Origin: Streptomyces olivoverticillatus
Lineage (GTDB): Bacteria > Actinomycetota > Actinomycetes > Streptomycetales > Streptomycetaceae
Direction: 5' to 3'
NCBI RefSeq assembly: GCF_014203555.1
Contig: NZ_JACHJH010000003.1
Span: 456,899-520,898, forward strand
DNA: 64,000 bases
Position numbers and translations under genes: made by a program. Positions 16,775 to 26,216 of this stretch are shown here, piece by piece. Under the pieces are notes generated by a model. The model was not told where the DNA came from and ran no database searches. It saw only the letters and a program-made list of their open reading frames with translations. Numbering within the stretch: the first letter of the stretch is position 1; the number at the start of each line of letters is the position of its first letter.

Positions 16775-19651
16775 GTGGGCGAGGTGGCGGATGTCGCCGA
16801 TCTGTTCGTGATCCTGCGGGCGGAGACCGCGCCGTTCACCTCAGGGATGCGTGCGGCTGCCACCGAGGGCGAGTCCTTCACCGCAAAGATGGGCGGCCTG
16901 GGCAACCTGGTGACGAAAGTCGGTGCCGCAACCACCGCCGCCGGAATCGGTATTGCCGTGGCGTCGGTGAAGATGGCATCCGACTTCCAGACGCAGATGA
17001 CCCGGCTCTATACAGCCGCGGGCCTGACGCAGCAGCAGCTGAAGCAGTTCGGGACGACCGCCGACGGACTCAATTCCCAGGTCCTGAAGATCGGTTCGAC
17101 GGTCGGGTTCACCGGCACCCAGATGGCCGAGGCCCTCTATCACCCCATCAGTGCGGGCCTGGACCTGCAGTCAGCACTGAATGTGGTGCGCTACGCCGCC
17201 GAGGAAGCGAAGATTTCCGGCGCTTCCCTGGACGACACCACGTACTCGCTGTCGTCGGTGATGAAGGCGTTCAACCTGCCCGCCAGGCAGGCGAAGCAGA
17301 CGATGGCCGAGCTGAATGCCGTGGTCGGCCAGGGCGATATGCGGTTCCAGGACTTCAACCAGTCCATCAAGAACTGGGCGCCCACGGCAGCGCAGATGGG
17401 CATCTCCGTCAAGTCCATGGGTGCCGGGCTGGCCTACCTGACGGACCGCGGGAATTCGGCGGAGGTCGCGGCAACGCGGATGACGATGGGCATCTCGATG
17501 ATGACCACGCCCTCGGCGAAGGCCACGAAGATGCTGGAAGGCCTCGGCCTGGCGTCGACGGACGTGAAGGCGTCCAGCGCCGCCATGCAGAAGGCCATGC
17601 AGGAGTCGGGCATCACCCAGAACAAGCTTGCCGCGGACCTGAAGCAGCCCGACGGGCTCTATGTGGCGCTGAAGGACTTGAAGGACGGGCTGGAGAAGGC
17701 GGGGGTATCCGGTACCGAGGCGGACAGCGTCCTGTCGAAGATCTTCGGTGGTGGTCGCAGCGACAAAGCCATTATGTCGCTGATGCAGAACCTGGACGGC
17801 CTGAAGACCAAATATGACGACATTGCGAACGCTTCGACCCCGGCCAAGTTCGACGCAGCATGGCAGAAATCGCAGCAGACTTTCTCTGCGCAGATGCAGA
17901 AGATCAAGGCGGAGGCTGCGAATCTGGGAATTGCCCTGGGGTTGAGGCTGATTCCGCCCATCCAGCAGCTGATCGGCTTCTTCGCGCAGCACCAGGCCGC
18001 CACCGAGGCACTGGCCGTGGCGATCGGGGTAGTCCTCACCGGGGCCGTCGTCAAGTTCATCGCCGGCGCTCTCACGCCTTTGATGTCAGGTCTCAGCCTG
18101 GCCGGGAAAGGCATCAGTAGTGCGGCCTCGTTGCTGAAGGGCGCGAACTGGGCGTCCGTGGGCCGGTCCTTCGACGGGATCCGGCTGCGGGCCATGTACG
18201 CCTGGGAAGGTATTACCTCCGGGGCCGCGAAGGCCGGTTCAGCGGCTGCGGCGTTCGGAAGAACGGTCGCTGCTGCCGCTGTGTCGGCGGGGCGGGCGGC
18301 GTGGTCGGGCATGACGTCCGGGCTGTCGGCGATCGGCACGGGCCTGAGGACCGCGGGCACTGCGGCGCTTGAGTTTTCCCGGGGGATGATCGCCTCGGCG
18401 GTCGCCGGGCTCCGGGCCGCGGCGGCGTGGACGGCCCAGAAGGTTGCGCTGATCGCGACAGCTGTCGCGCAGAGGGCTGCTGCCGCGGCGCAGTGGCTGC
18501 TGAACGCCGCGATGGACGCCAACCCGATCATGCTGATCGTCATCGCGATCGCTGCTCTGGTCGCCGCGCTGATCTACGCGTACTACCACTTCGCGACGTT
18601 CCGGGCGGTGGTGCAGGCGGCGTTCCACGCCATCAGCACAGCAGTGTCATTCGTCATCGGCTTCGTGAAGGCGCACTGGCAGCTGCTGCTCATCCTCATC
18701 CTGGGCCCTGTCGGCCTGGCCCTGGTCGGGCTCATCAAGTACTGGAAGCAGATCCAGACCGCCGTAACGACCGCCATCACGGTTGTCGTCAACTTCGTCA
18801 AAAGCCACTGGCAGCTCCTGCTGATCCTGATCCTGGGCCCCATCGGTCTGGCCCTGGCCGGGCTGATCACGTACTGGAAGCAGATCCAGACGTTCGTGAT
18901 CAACGCCGTGACGACGGTGGTCAACTTCGTCAAGAGCCACTGGCAGCTCCTGGTCTCCCTGCTCGGCGGACCAATCGTCCTCGCCGTCGTACTGATCGTC
19001 CGCTACTGGAACCAGATCACCGCCTTCACCCGGACCGCGTGGTCGGCCATCAGCAGCACCATCACCGGCGCCATCAACCGTGCCAGCAACGCCGTAAGTT
19101 CGGCTATCGGCTCCATCGGCAGCCTGATGCGCTCCATCCGGGGCATCGTGACCGGGGCGCTGTCCGGCGCCGGGTCCTGGCTGTACGCGGCGGGCCAGAA
19201 CATCATCCGAGGGCTCATCAACGGTGTCCAGAGCATGATCGGGGCGGCAGGCGGCGCCATCTCCAGTGTCGTGTCCGAGATCAAGAGCTACCTGCCGTGG
19301 TCCCCGGCGAAGAAGGGCCCGCTGTCGGGCAGCGGCAGCCCGGAAATCGGCGGTCGCAACATCGGCGCGCAGCTCGCCAAGGGGCTGCATGCAGCAGTCC
19401 CTGGCGTGTCCCTGGCCTCAAGTCGGCTTCTAGGCGCGGTAGCACGCACAAGTGCCGCAGGAATTTCGGGAAGCGGCCTCTCGGCAGCTATGGCAGGAAC
19501 CGGCGGAGGGACGGCTGTGGTGCACAACCACGTGCATCTGACCGTGCAGGGCTCTGTTCTGTCTGAGCGGGACCTGCGAGACGTCGTCCAGGAGCAGATG
19601 CTGCGCCTGGGCATGCGCTCCTCCACCAGCTACACCCCGTACAAGCGGTAG
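16775..19651 (+). CDS. Tape measure protein
   Basis: A 958-residue protein, the longest in the tail block apart from the minor tail protein. The start could be GTG 16775 or GTG 16784; AGGGGGTG favours the second. The N-terminal 300 residues match the TP901-type tape measure core (GASLDDTTYSLSSVMKAF, later TRMTMGISMM). Several hydrophobic segments follow, including three tandem copies of a 44-residue unit at residues 630 onward. The end has the usual YLPWSPAKKGPLSGSG motif. It sets tail length and aids DNA passage through the membrane. Confidence 0.92.
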   Translation: MGEVADVADLFVILRAETAPFTSGMRAAATEGESFTAKMGGLGNLVTKVGAATTAAGIGIAVASVKMASDFQTQMTRLYTAAGLTQQQLKQFGTTADGLNSQVLKIGSTVGFTGTQMAEALYHPISAGLDLQSALNVVRYAAEEAKISGASLDDTTYSLSSVMKAFNLPARQAKQTMAELNAVVGQGDMRFQDFNQSIKNWAPTAAQMGISVKSMGAGLAYLTDRGNSAEVAATRMTMGISMMTTPSAKATKMLEGLGLASTDVKASSAAMQKAMQESGITQNKLAADLKQPDGLYVALKDLKDGLEKAGVSGTEADSVLSKIFGGGRSDKAIMSLMQNLDGLKTKYDDIANASTPAKFDAAWQKSQQTFSAQMQKIKAEAANLGIALGLRLIPPIQQLIGFFAQHQAATEALAVAIGVVLTGAVVKFIAGALTPLMSGLSLAGKGISSAASLLKGANWASVGRSFDGIRLRAMYAWEGITSGAAKAGSAAAAFGRTVAAAAVSAGRAAWSGMTSGLSAIGTGLRTAGTAALEFSRGMIASAVAGLRAAAAWTAQKVALIATAVAQRAAAAAQWLLNAAMDANPIMLIVIAIAALVAALIYAYYHFATFRAVVQAAFHAISTAVSFVIGFVKAHWQLLLILILGPVGLALVGLIKYWKQIQTAVTTAITVVVNFVKSHWQLLLILILGPIGLALAGLITYWKQIQTFVINAVTTVVNFVKSHWQLLVSLLGGPIVLAVVLIVRYWNQITAFTRTAWSAISSTITGAINRASNAVSSAIGSIGSLMRSIRGIVTGALSGAGSWLYAAGQNIIRGLINGVQSMIGAAGGAISSVVSEIKSYLPWSPAKKGPLSGSGSPEIGGRNIGAQLAKGLHAAVPGVSLASSRLLGAVARTSAAGISGSGLSAAMAGTGGGTAVVHNHVHLTVQGSVLSERDLRDVVQEQMLRLGMRSSTSYTPYKR
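18662..19020 (+). repeat. Tandem 132-bp repeats inside tape measure gene
   Basis: Copies start at 18662, 18794 and 18926, exactly 132 bp apart. Each encodes FVK(A/S)HWQLL followed by a hydrophobic GP(V/I)GLAL stretch and YWKQIQT; the third copy diverges after its first third. In-frame duplication in a tape measure gene would directly change tail length. Confidence 0.85.
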
Positions 19652-19664
19652 GGAGAGGAGGACA

Positions 19665-22600
19665 ATGGCGCCCAAGCTCAACGGCGTTATCGACAGTTTT
19701 GGCGGCATCGCCCTCAACCGGACGCTGTGGAACACCGCGACCGCGGCACCGAATGTTGACCTGGACGCGGCGAACGACCGGGCGTTCGTCACCTGTACGA
19801 CGAGCTACTACACCCTCGGCTCCGGGACCTGGGACGCCACGGGATCCTCCGCCTTCGCGAAGGTCGCCCCGGCACCGGTCGGGAACGGTTCCACCCAGAC
19901 GTTCTTCGAGGTCGTCAAGGACGCCAGCAACAAGGCCACGGTCAGTGTGTCCGGCGGGACGCTCACCGTCTCCGTGACCAACGCCGGGACCGCCTCGACC
20001 ACTACCGTCGGCACTTACGACGCTTACGCCCACGCCTGGTGGCGCATCCGTGAAACCGGCGGCAGCTTCGCTTTCGACACCAGCCCCGACGCCTACACCT
20101 GGACCACCCGCGCGACCATCGCCTATACCTGGGCCGCGACCAGCGTCGAGTTGCATCTGACCTGCGGCTACTTCGGCACCGAGAGCGCGGGCATGAAGGC
20201 CTTCATCGAACACGTCAACACGACCTCGGGCGGGCTGATCAACGTCAACTGGCCGCTGATTGAGGAAGACTGGGCGCCGTACTGGAACTGCGCCGGCGGC
20301 GACAGCCCCCTGGACCGGTATGTCGAGGTCACCCCGCGCACCCGCGGGCGCACCAGCATCCAGCGCGGCCGGCAGTACGAACTCGACCAGGTCCGCGCGG
20401 GCGAGTACCAGGTCACGCTCGCCAACACAGACGGCGCCCTCGACCCGCTCAACACCTCGGGGCCGTGGGCGGGCCGAATCATGGCGTACCAGCCGTACCG
20501 CAAAAGGGCGCAGTGGCCGCCGACCCGGAACCTGCTCACCCAGGTTGTGGCCACCGGCGGGGATCTCGGCGGGTACAACACCGGCCCCTTGGACACCTCC
20601 GGCGCCGGGCAGGATGTCTTCTCCAGCACCGACCCATCGGGCGGCGGGCAGATCCTCGCCGACGGCACCGCCTGGCAGGGCGGCCGTGTGTTGTCCTTCC
20701 AGGTCCCCAGCGGCTCCAACACCCCAGAGTGGATCTTCGGCACGCTCCAGACCGGCGTCATCCCCGGTCAGACGTACACCCTGCAAGTACAGGTCAGGGA
20801 CACCACTGCATCCACCTCTCTGCAGGTGCAGCCCTTCTTCGGCTGGTACACCGCGGCCGGCGGGCCGTCCGCGCTGCCGAGCTCCTACACCTACGGCACC
20901 TCCGCCACACTGACCGGCGGCACCACCGCGGCGTGGACGCAGGTGACCCTCACCGCGACAGCGCCCGCGAACGCCGCCGCCATGGTGGTAGGCATCGCGC
21001 CGGCTGCAACAGCCGCCGCGACGTGCACCATGCAGGCGGACGGACTGCAGTTGGAGAAAGGCGCCACCGCCACCACATGGACGCCCCCAGGGGTGTGGTA
21101 CCCGCTGTACGGGGGATTCGTGGAGCGATGGCCGTCCCGCTGGAACTTCAACGGCACCTACGGCACGGTCGAGCCAGTCTGCGTGGACGCCCTCTCGCTG
21201 CTGTCCCAAGTCAAACTGTCCGATGCGCTGACCGAGGAGATCAACAACCACAGCCCCCGGTTCCTATACACGCTCCAGGACCCGGCGGGATCCCAGCATG
21301 CGGCCGACCAGACCGGCAACAATCCGCCCGCACCCCTGACAACCAGTAAATACGGTCCAGGCTCATTCGTCTTCGGCACGCAGATCACCGCGACCAATCC
21401 CTCGACCGGCATCTACACCGGGTCGGCGAACACCGTCGCCACGGTCAGCAACCCCAACCCCGGCGTCAACGCTTTCAGTGCCTCCACCTACCTCTCGCTC
21501 AACAAAGCGGGCATCCATGGCCCGGCAGCACCATCGGGCGCGTGGACCCGGATGGCAGCCTGGCGCTACACCGCCGGGTCGAACCCCGCCTCGGACGCCT
21601 ATTTCTGGTCCAGCACGGACAGCCAGCGAGGAGCAGGGGTTCCCGGCGGCTCGATCATGTACTGGTTCATCAACAGCAGCGGACAATTCACCTTCGCGGA
21701 AAACGGGCCCGCGAGTTCAGGAACCTATCTCGGCTTCGTACCAGGCCCTACGACAGCTGCCGACGGGAACTGGCACCTGGCCATCGTCAGCTACAGCCAT
21801 GCCAACGCCCAGCTCACCATCAACCTGGACGGCGTCAATACCACCTGGCCCGGCCTCAGCCCTACCATGGAAGCGACCGGGCTGGTCAGCGACAACTTCG
21901 GCGCCTACGTCGACGTGCCCGGCGGCGGATACTCCAGCCTGAATTTCAAAGGCGACCTCTCGTTCTGCGCTGAATTCCCCTCGGCCCTGTCCACCACGGA
22001 CATGAACAATCTCTACGCCGCGTGGAGATCGTCCTTCGCAGGCGACTCGACCGACCAGCGATACGCCCGGATCCTCAAATGGGCCGGCTACACCGGCATC
22101 TCCAGCATCCAGGCCGGGCTCACCACCGCCATGGGGGCTGCCGACACCAACGGGCAGGACGCCCTCAGCGCCATGCAGGCCGTCGTCGACACCGAGAACG
22201 GCGAGCACTTCGTCTCCAGTATCGGCACCGTCACCTTCCGCGCCCGCAGCGCCCGGTACAACGCCATCACCCCGCTCGTTGTCTTCGGGGAGAACACTTC
22301 CGCAGGGGAACTTCCCTACGAGGACTGCCAGCTCGACTACGACAGCACCCACCTGTCCAACCAGATCACTGTCACCCAGACCAGCACGAATCAAGTGTTC
22401 TCCGCCCAGGACCCCACCAGCATCACCAACTACTTTCCGCGCACCCTCACGCGATCCATCAACTCGTCCTCGGTCCTGGAATGCCAGGACGCCGCTGGCT
22501 ACCTCCTGAGCCGCTACAAGAACCCGGCCACCCGCATCTCGGTACTGCGGCTGCACCCCTCCGCCAACCCGGCCCTGTGGCCGGTGTGCCTGTCACTGGA

Positions 22601-23099
22601 ACTCGGCATGCGGATACGGGTCATGCGCCGCCCGCCCGGCGCGCCACCGATCACCGTGGACTGCTTCATCGAGCAGATCCAGACCGGCATGGACGACCAG
22701 GGCGACGCCACCTGGACGCTCCAGTGCTCCCCGGTCGACGTCACCCCCTACGCCGCGTTCGCGAGCTGGCACACCACGCTCAGGATAACCGTTGCCTCCG
22801 GCGTCACCAGCATCACCGTCAATGCCTCCGCGGACACCACCAATCCCCTCAGCGCCCAGCTCGCCGCAGGCCAACAGATCGTCCTCGGCCAGAACACTGC
22901 CAACCAGGAAACCGTGACGGTCGCATCCGTCGGCACGACGTCCCCAGGCTGGACCAGCGCGACCGTCACTCTGGCCGCGGCCACCACGAAGAGCCACACC
23001 GCTGGTGACGTGATCAGTGAACCGCTCCCGACGGGCGTCACCGATGCCACCACCTGGGATGCCACTACGCAGTTCGACAACTGCGCCTTCGCCTACTGA
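19665..23099 (+). CDS. Large minor tail protein with lectin-like domains
   Basis: A 1144-residue protein with GAGAGGAGG before the ATG. The N-terminal 190 residues form a beta-sandwich resembling concanavalin-like domains (IDSFGGIALNRTLWNT at the start). A conserved minor-tail segment follows (DSPLDRYVEVTPRTRGRT to GALDPLNTSGPWAG). Roughly residues 560-790 form a LamG-like domain, with WHLAIVSYSHANAQLTINLD as its core. The last 100 residues are Thr/Val-rich. It probably forms the tail tip and binds host surface glycans. Confidence 0.75.
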   Translation: MAPKLNGVIDSFGGIALNRTLWNTATAAPNVDLDAANDRAFVTCTTSYYTLGSGTWDATGSSAFAKVAPAPVGNGSTQTFFEVVKDASNKATVSVSGGTLTVSVTNAGTASTTTVGTYDAYAHAWWRIRETGGSFAFDTSPDAYTWTTRATIAYTWAATSVELHLTCGYFGTESAGMKAFIEHVNTTSGGLINVNWPLIEEDWAPYWNCAGGDSPLDRYVEVTPRTRGRTSIQRGRQYELDQVRAGEYQVTLANTDGALDPLNTSGPWAGRIMAYQPYRKRAQWPPTRNLLTQVVATGGDLGGYNTGPLDTSGAGQDVFSSTDPSGGGQILADGTAWQGGRVLSFQVPSGSNTPEWIFGTLQTGVIPGQTYTLQVQVRDTTASTSLQVQPFFGWYTAAGGPSALPSSYTYGTSATLTGGTTAAWTQVTLTATAPANAAAMVVGIAPAATAAATCTMQADGLQLEKGATATTWTPPGVWYPLYGGFVERWPSRWNFNGTYGTVEPVCVDALSLLSQVKLSDALTEEINNHSPRFLYTLQDPAGSQHAADQTGNNPPAPLTTSKYGPGSFVFGTQITATNPSTGIYTGSANTVATVSNPNPGVNAFSASTYLSLNKAGIHGPAAPSGAWTRMAAWRYTAGSNPASDAYFWSSTDSQRGAGVPGGSIMYWFINSSGQFTFAENGPASSGTYLGFVPGPTTAADGNWHLAIVSYSHANAQLTINLDGVNTTWPGLSPTMEATGLVSDNFGAYVDVPGGGYSSLNFKGDLSFCAEFPSALSTTDMNNLYAAWRSSFAGDSTDQRYARILKWAGYTGISSIQAGLTTAMGAADTNGQDALSAMQAVVDTENGEHFVSSIGTVTFRARSARYNAITPLVVFGENTSAGELPYEDCQLDYDSTHLSNQITVTQTSTNQVFSAQDPTSITNYFPRTLTRSINSSSVLECQDAAGYLLSRYKNPATRISVLRLHPSANPALWPVCLSLELGMRIRVMRRPPGAPPITVDCFIEQIQTGMDDQGDATWTLQCSPVDVTPYAAFASWHTTLRITVASGVTSITVNASADTTNPLSAQLAAGQQIVLGQNTANQETVTVASVGTTSPGWTSATVTLAAATTKSHTAGDVISEPLPTGVTDATTWDATTQFDNCAFAY

Positions 23100-23140
23100 T
23101 CAGCGGGCCCGCAAGCCCCGTCTCTCCCGGAGGTGGGGCA

Positions 23141-23671
23141 ATGGCCCGCACCGTCCCCACATCAGCCAGCGCCGTCCCCGGGCAATTCATCACCGGAGCC
23201 CTGTGGAATGCGCAGGTCAAAGCGCTCAACGATTTCCTCACAGCGCCACCGGTCTTCTCCGGCTACCAGACCACCGCCCAGTCGATCCCGAACGCCACGT
23301 TTACGAGCTTCACCCTCGACACCGAGGTCGTCGACTCCGACGGCGGCCACTCCACCACCACGAACACCTCGCGCTACACCGCGACCGTCCCCGGCACCTA
23401 TCTCGTCGTCGGTACAGCGGGCTGGAGTGGCGCAACCACCGGCTACCGCCGCTGCCGCATCACCCTCAACGGCGGCGTGGTCCCCGGTGCAGCTGTGGGT
23501 ACCGACGCCACCAACGCCGTCCTCTGCGGGCAGAGCGTCACCGCCATCGTCGTGATGAACGGCACCACCGACTATGTCGAGGTCCAGGGCGCGCAGTCCT
23601 CCGGTGCCGCTTTGGCGGCCTACAACCAGGACTTCGCCCCGTCCATGCGCGTCTACTGGCTCAGCCGCTGA
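23141..23671 (+). CDS. C1q-like tail fibre or adhesin protein
   Basis: A 176-residue protein with GGAGGTGGGG before its ATG. The short N-terminal helix (GALWNAQVKALNDFL) is a usual trimerisation or attachment leader. The remaining 120 residues show the C1q/TNF jelly-roll pattern (TSRYTATVPGTYLVVGTAGW). It lies right after the large minor tail protein and is likely the tip adhesin. Confidence 0.65.
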   Translation: MARTVPTSASAVPGQFITGALWNAQVKALNDFLTAPPVFSGYQTTAQSIPNATFTSFTLDTEVVDSDGGHSTTTNTSRYTATVPGTYLVVGTAGWSGATTGYRRCRITLNGGVVPGAAVGTDATNAVLCGQSVTAIVVMNGTTDYVEVQGAQSSGAALAAYNQDFAPSMRVYWLSR

Positions 23672-23693
23672 CCCAGCCCGCCACCTGCAACTC

Positions 23694-23718
23694 GCCCCGC
23701 CACATCGGGGCCTTTTTC
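23694..23718 (+). terminator. Rho-independent terminator after tail genes
   Basis: GCCCCG and CGGGGC stem, 6-nt loop, then CTTTTT. It follows the C1q-like tail gene and separates the tail block from the HNH-like gene and lysis cassette. Confidence 0.75.
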
Positions 23719-23735
23719 ATGCCCGGAGGCATCCC

Positions 23736-24173
23736 TTGCCCGCCCACAGCCACGACCCGGTCCCGGCCCACAATCAGACCGTCACCAACCGATACATCAA
23801 GCGGTACCCAGAACATCCCCACCGCGAGGACGACCCGCACTATGCATTGTTCGAGGCGTACCGGCGCCGCACCCGGCCCACCGCCCGCTGTGCCATGGCC
23901 GTCCGCTACGGCACCGCAGCCCACTGTTCCGGCGGGCTCGAACTTCACCATGCCGCCGTGGAGTTCGCGGTGGCCAATGAAGTCGACATGAAGCTGGTCA
24001 TGCGTGACTTCCCTGAGGTGACCGATCACGAATCCTTCGAAAGATGGCTGGAAGCCGGAGACTCGCAACTCATGTGGCTCTGTGCGCACCACCACCGCGG
24101 CAGCGCCGGCGTACACGTGGTCAGCGCTGCCGACTGGGCCGCCGCCCAGTACGCCCCGGACTTCCTCCAGTGA
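23736..24173 (+). CDS. HNH-like nuclease protein
   Basis: A 145-residue protein. The TTG start at 23736 is chosen because GGAGG lies 6 nt before it. The C-terminal half holds CSGGLELHHAAVEFA and LMWLCAHHHRGSAGVHVVS, which fit the beta-hairpin and His/Cys metal ligands of HNH endonucleases (paired Cys and the His-His and HHHRG elements). It lies between tail and lysis genes, a usual spot for mobile HNH genes, though a role in phage biology is possible. Catalytic activity is not proven. Confidence 0.65.
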   Translation: MPAHSHDPVPAHNQTVTNRYIKRYPEHPHREDDPHYALFEAYRRRTRPTARCAMAVRYGTAAHCSGGLELHHAAVEFAVANEVDMKLVMRDFPEVTDHESFERWLEAGDSQLMWLCAHHHRGSAGVHVVSAADWAAAQYAPDFLQ

Positions 24174-24553
24174 CCGCGCCCGTACCGGTGCACCCGCTGG
24201 TTCGTCACCCGCATGAATCCCTCAACAACCAGCTGGGCGACCGCATATCGGCCGTGTTCGGTGGCATGGCCACGTTCTGGGTGCTTGTGGGGTGGCAGCT
24301 CGGGTGGATGCTCCTCGCCGGCGCCGGGGTGTGGTGGTTCGGGAGCGACAAGTACCCCTATCCGTTCTTGTTGTTCCTCAGCAACCTCATTCAGCTCTGG
24401 GCCTTGCCTGTCCTCGGTAATACCGCGAACCGCGCCGACAAGAAGCATCGTGCGAAAGCCGACGCGGACCATGAGGCGCTGACCCACATCGCTCTGCAAG
24501 TCGACGCCATCGCCGCCCAGATCGGCATGACCACGGGACGGAAGGAGCCCTGA
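24170..24553 (+). CDS. DUF1003-like membrane protein
   Basis: A 127-residue protein beginning at GTG 24170, overlapping the HNH stop by GTGA. It has two membrane helices (about residues 28-50 and 57-80) separated by a short loop with DKYPYPF, preceded by NNQLGDR and followed by NTANRADKKHRAKADADHEA. This is the pattern of DUF1003 membrane proteins. It directly precedes the endolysin and could serve as a holin-like or lysis-accessory protein, but DUF1003 members also occur outside phages. Confidence 0.65.
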   Translation: MTAPVPVHPLVRHPHESLNNQLGDRISAVFGGMATFWVLVGWQLGWMLLAGAGVWWFGSDKYPYPFLLFLSNLIQLWALPVLGNTANRADKKHRAKADADHEALTHIALQVDAIAAQIGMTTGRKEP

Positions 24554-24555
24554 TA

Positions 24556-25479
24556 ATGGGCATCTACGGTCAAGACTGGGCCAGTTATCAGCCGTTCCAA
24601 CCTGACACGAGTGGGCTGTCCTTCGCGTTCGTCAAGGTGAGCGAGGGCATGTCGTATGTCAACCCCAAGTGGGTGGCGCAGCGCGACCACGCCAAGGCCC
24701 ACGGTCTGGTGTGGGGCGGGTACCACTACCCCCACATGGCCAACGACCCGGCGGCCGAAGCCGACCATTTCTTGTCCCAGGTCAATTGGGAGCCAGGTGA
24801 CCTCGTCGTCCTGGACTGGGAGGGCTACGACCCGGCCAACCAGGGCGTTCCGCGCGCCGACCAGGCCGCGTACAAGGAAGCCTGGCTCCGGTACGTCAAG
24901 TCCCAGCTGCCGTACAACCGGGTCGGGATGTACGCCAACCTCGATTACTGGCGCAACGTCGACGCCACGGGCTTCTACGGCGATTTCCTGTGGATCGCCA
25001 CTGCCGGGCACGCGGCGGGGGACCCTGGTATCGCGGCGCCGTGGCTTTTCCACCAGTACTCGGACTCCGGTATCGACCGCGACTACTGCCACCTCGACAG
25101 CGTCGACGCTCTCCGCGCCTGGGCCAACCCTTCGACCCCAACCCCTACACCCGCCCCTGAGGAGGACGACATGCCCCAATGGCTCGCCGGAGAGGTCGAC
25201 CCGGGTGACCAGCCCACCGTGGTCCTGGTGCCGGCCGGATCCGCCTGGGCTCAGTACCAGAACCGCCGCCTGCACCTGGGCATGGACCAGATCGCCCCCA
25301 CGTCCACAGCGGGCAGCGTCCGCGTCGCCATTCACAACGGCACGGGGTGGCGGAGCATCCAGGCCGTGGCTCTGTCATCGGCCAAGGGCACCGTCGACGT
25401 GCCGCTCGCCCCAGGCGACGCGAAGGTCAGCCTCCAGACCGCCGCGGCCGGGGTGGCCTACGCCATCGAAACCTGGTGA
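24556..25479 (+). CDS. GH25 muramidase endolysin
   Basis: A 307-residue cell-wall hydrolase. Residues 1-195 form a GH25 lysozyme: it begins MGIYGQDWASYQ, has FAFVKVSEG, and the catalytic DWEG motif (D95, E97) in VVLDWEGYDPAN. A Thr/Pro linker (STPTPTPAPEEDD) separates a C-terminal domain of about 100 residues, probably the wall-binding part. GH25 enzymes cut the beta-1,4 bond between MurNAc and GlcNAc. There is no signal peptide, so it should depend on the holin-like proteins downstream. Confidence 0.9.
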   Translation: MGIYGQDWASYQPFQPDTSGLSFAFVKVSEGMSYVNPKWVAQRDHAKAHGLVWGGYHYPHMANDPAAEADHFLSQVNWEPGDLVVLDWEGYDPANQGVPRADQAAYKEAWLRYVKSQLPYNRVGMYANLDYWRNVDATGFYGDFLWIATAGHAAGDPGIAAPWLFHQYSDSGIDRDYCHLDSVDALRAWANPSTPTPTPAPEEDDMPQWLAGEVDPGDQPTVVLVPAGSAWAQYQNRRLHLGMDQIAPTSTAGSVRVAIHNGTGWRSIQAVALSSAKGTVDVPLAPGDAKVSLQTAAAGVAYAIETW

Positions 25480-25547
25480 ACCCCCAACGCCTGCCATCTC
25501 CCTCGTCCACCCCCATTCGCCCGCGCCCCCTCCAGGAAGAGAACACC

Positions 25548-25913
25548 ATGCGAATCCTCGGACGTGAGCCAGCCCTGTGGCTCGGCCTCCTCTCGGTCCT
25601 CGTCAAGCTGTCCACCGCATTCGGGCTCCCCATCTCCGCCGATCAACAGGCCGTGGTCAACGCCGTGGCGGCTGCTGCGGTCGGAGTGGCCGTCGCAGTC
25701 GTTGCACACGACGGCATCAGCGCGGCTGTCCTCGGCTTCGTGCAGGCGGCTATCGCGCTCGCCGTGGGCCTCGGCCTCCACTGGAGCCCCGCGCAGCAGG
25801 CAGTGGTGATGTCCGCAGCCGCCGCTGTGGTGGCGATGTTCGTCCGCACTCAGGTGACGGCCCCGGCCCCGGCCGTTGCCCGCCCGCTGTCCCGCCCGGT
25901 TTCGAGTATCTGA
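25548..25913 (+). CDS. Holin-like membrane protein
   Basis: A 121-residue protein with AGGAAGA before the ATG. It has three hydrophobic segments (around residues 8-26, 36-53 and 60-78 with a further Ala/Val stretch near 85-100) and a Pro/Arg-rich tail (PAPAVARPLSRPVSSI). It follows the endolysin by 68 bp. The size, topology and place fit a phage holin; alternatives are simple membrane accessory proteins. Confidence 0.7.
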   Translation: MRILGREPALWLGLLSVLVKLSTAFGLPISADQQAVVNAVAAAAVGVAVAVVAHDGISAAVLGFVQAAIALAVGLGLHWSPAQQAVVMSAAAAVVAMFVRTQVTAPAPAVARPLSRPVSSI

Positions 25914-25925
25914 CCGGGGGTGCGC

Positions 25926-26216
25926 GTGGCCGAGGAGCCGACCCTCGGTGAGCTCGCCCGCCGCTTCGAAGACCGGCTCGCCGATGTCCGCGACGACATT
26001 CAGCAGCTCGGTCGGCGTATCGACAGCAAGGTCTCCCAGGAGGTCTACGACCTCCGTCACGAAGCCCTGGCCTCCCGGGTGTCGACGCTGGAGACGCTGC
26101 GGGAGAAAGACGCCGAGAAGCTCGTCGCGACACGCAGGTGGTTGATCGGCGCGGTCATTGTGCCGCTCATCGGCGTGCTGCTGCCCGTCGTCATCATGCT
26201 CACCCGGGGGTCGTGA
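25926..26216 (+). CDS. Coiled-coil membrane protein, XhlA/holin-like
   Basis: A 96-residue protein from GTG 25926, with GGGGG just upstream. An N-terminal coiled coil ([20 protein letters not shown] and on through the [12 protein letters not shown] heptads) is followed by one C-terminal membrane helix ([20 protein letters not shown]). This resembles XhlA-type lysis proteins of Gram-positive phages. It is coupled to the next gene by a TGATG overlap. Confidence 0.65.
   Translation: MAEEPTLGELARRFEDRLADVRDDIQQLGRRIDSKVSQEVYDLRHEALASRVSTLETLREKDAEKLVATRRWLIGAVIVPLIGVLLPVVIMLTRGS

Noticed and set aside
18241..18420. Second tape measure gene or lysozyme domain in the middle of the tape measure
   Set aside because: The frame is continuous and no lytic motif was seen; Ala-rich helices are normal for tape measures.
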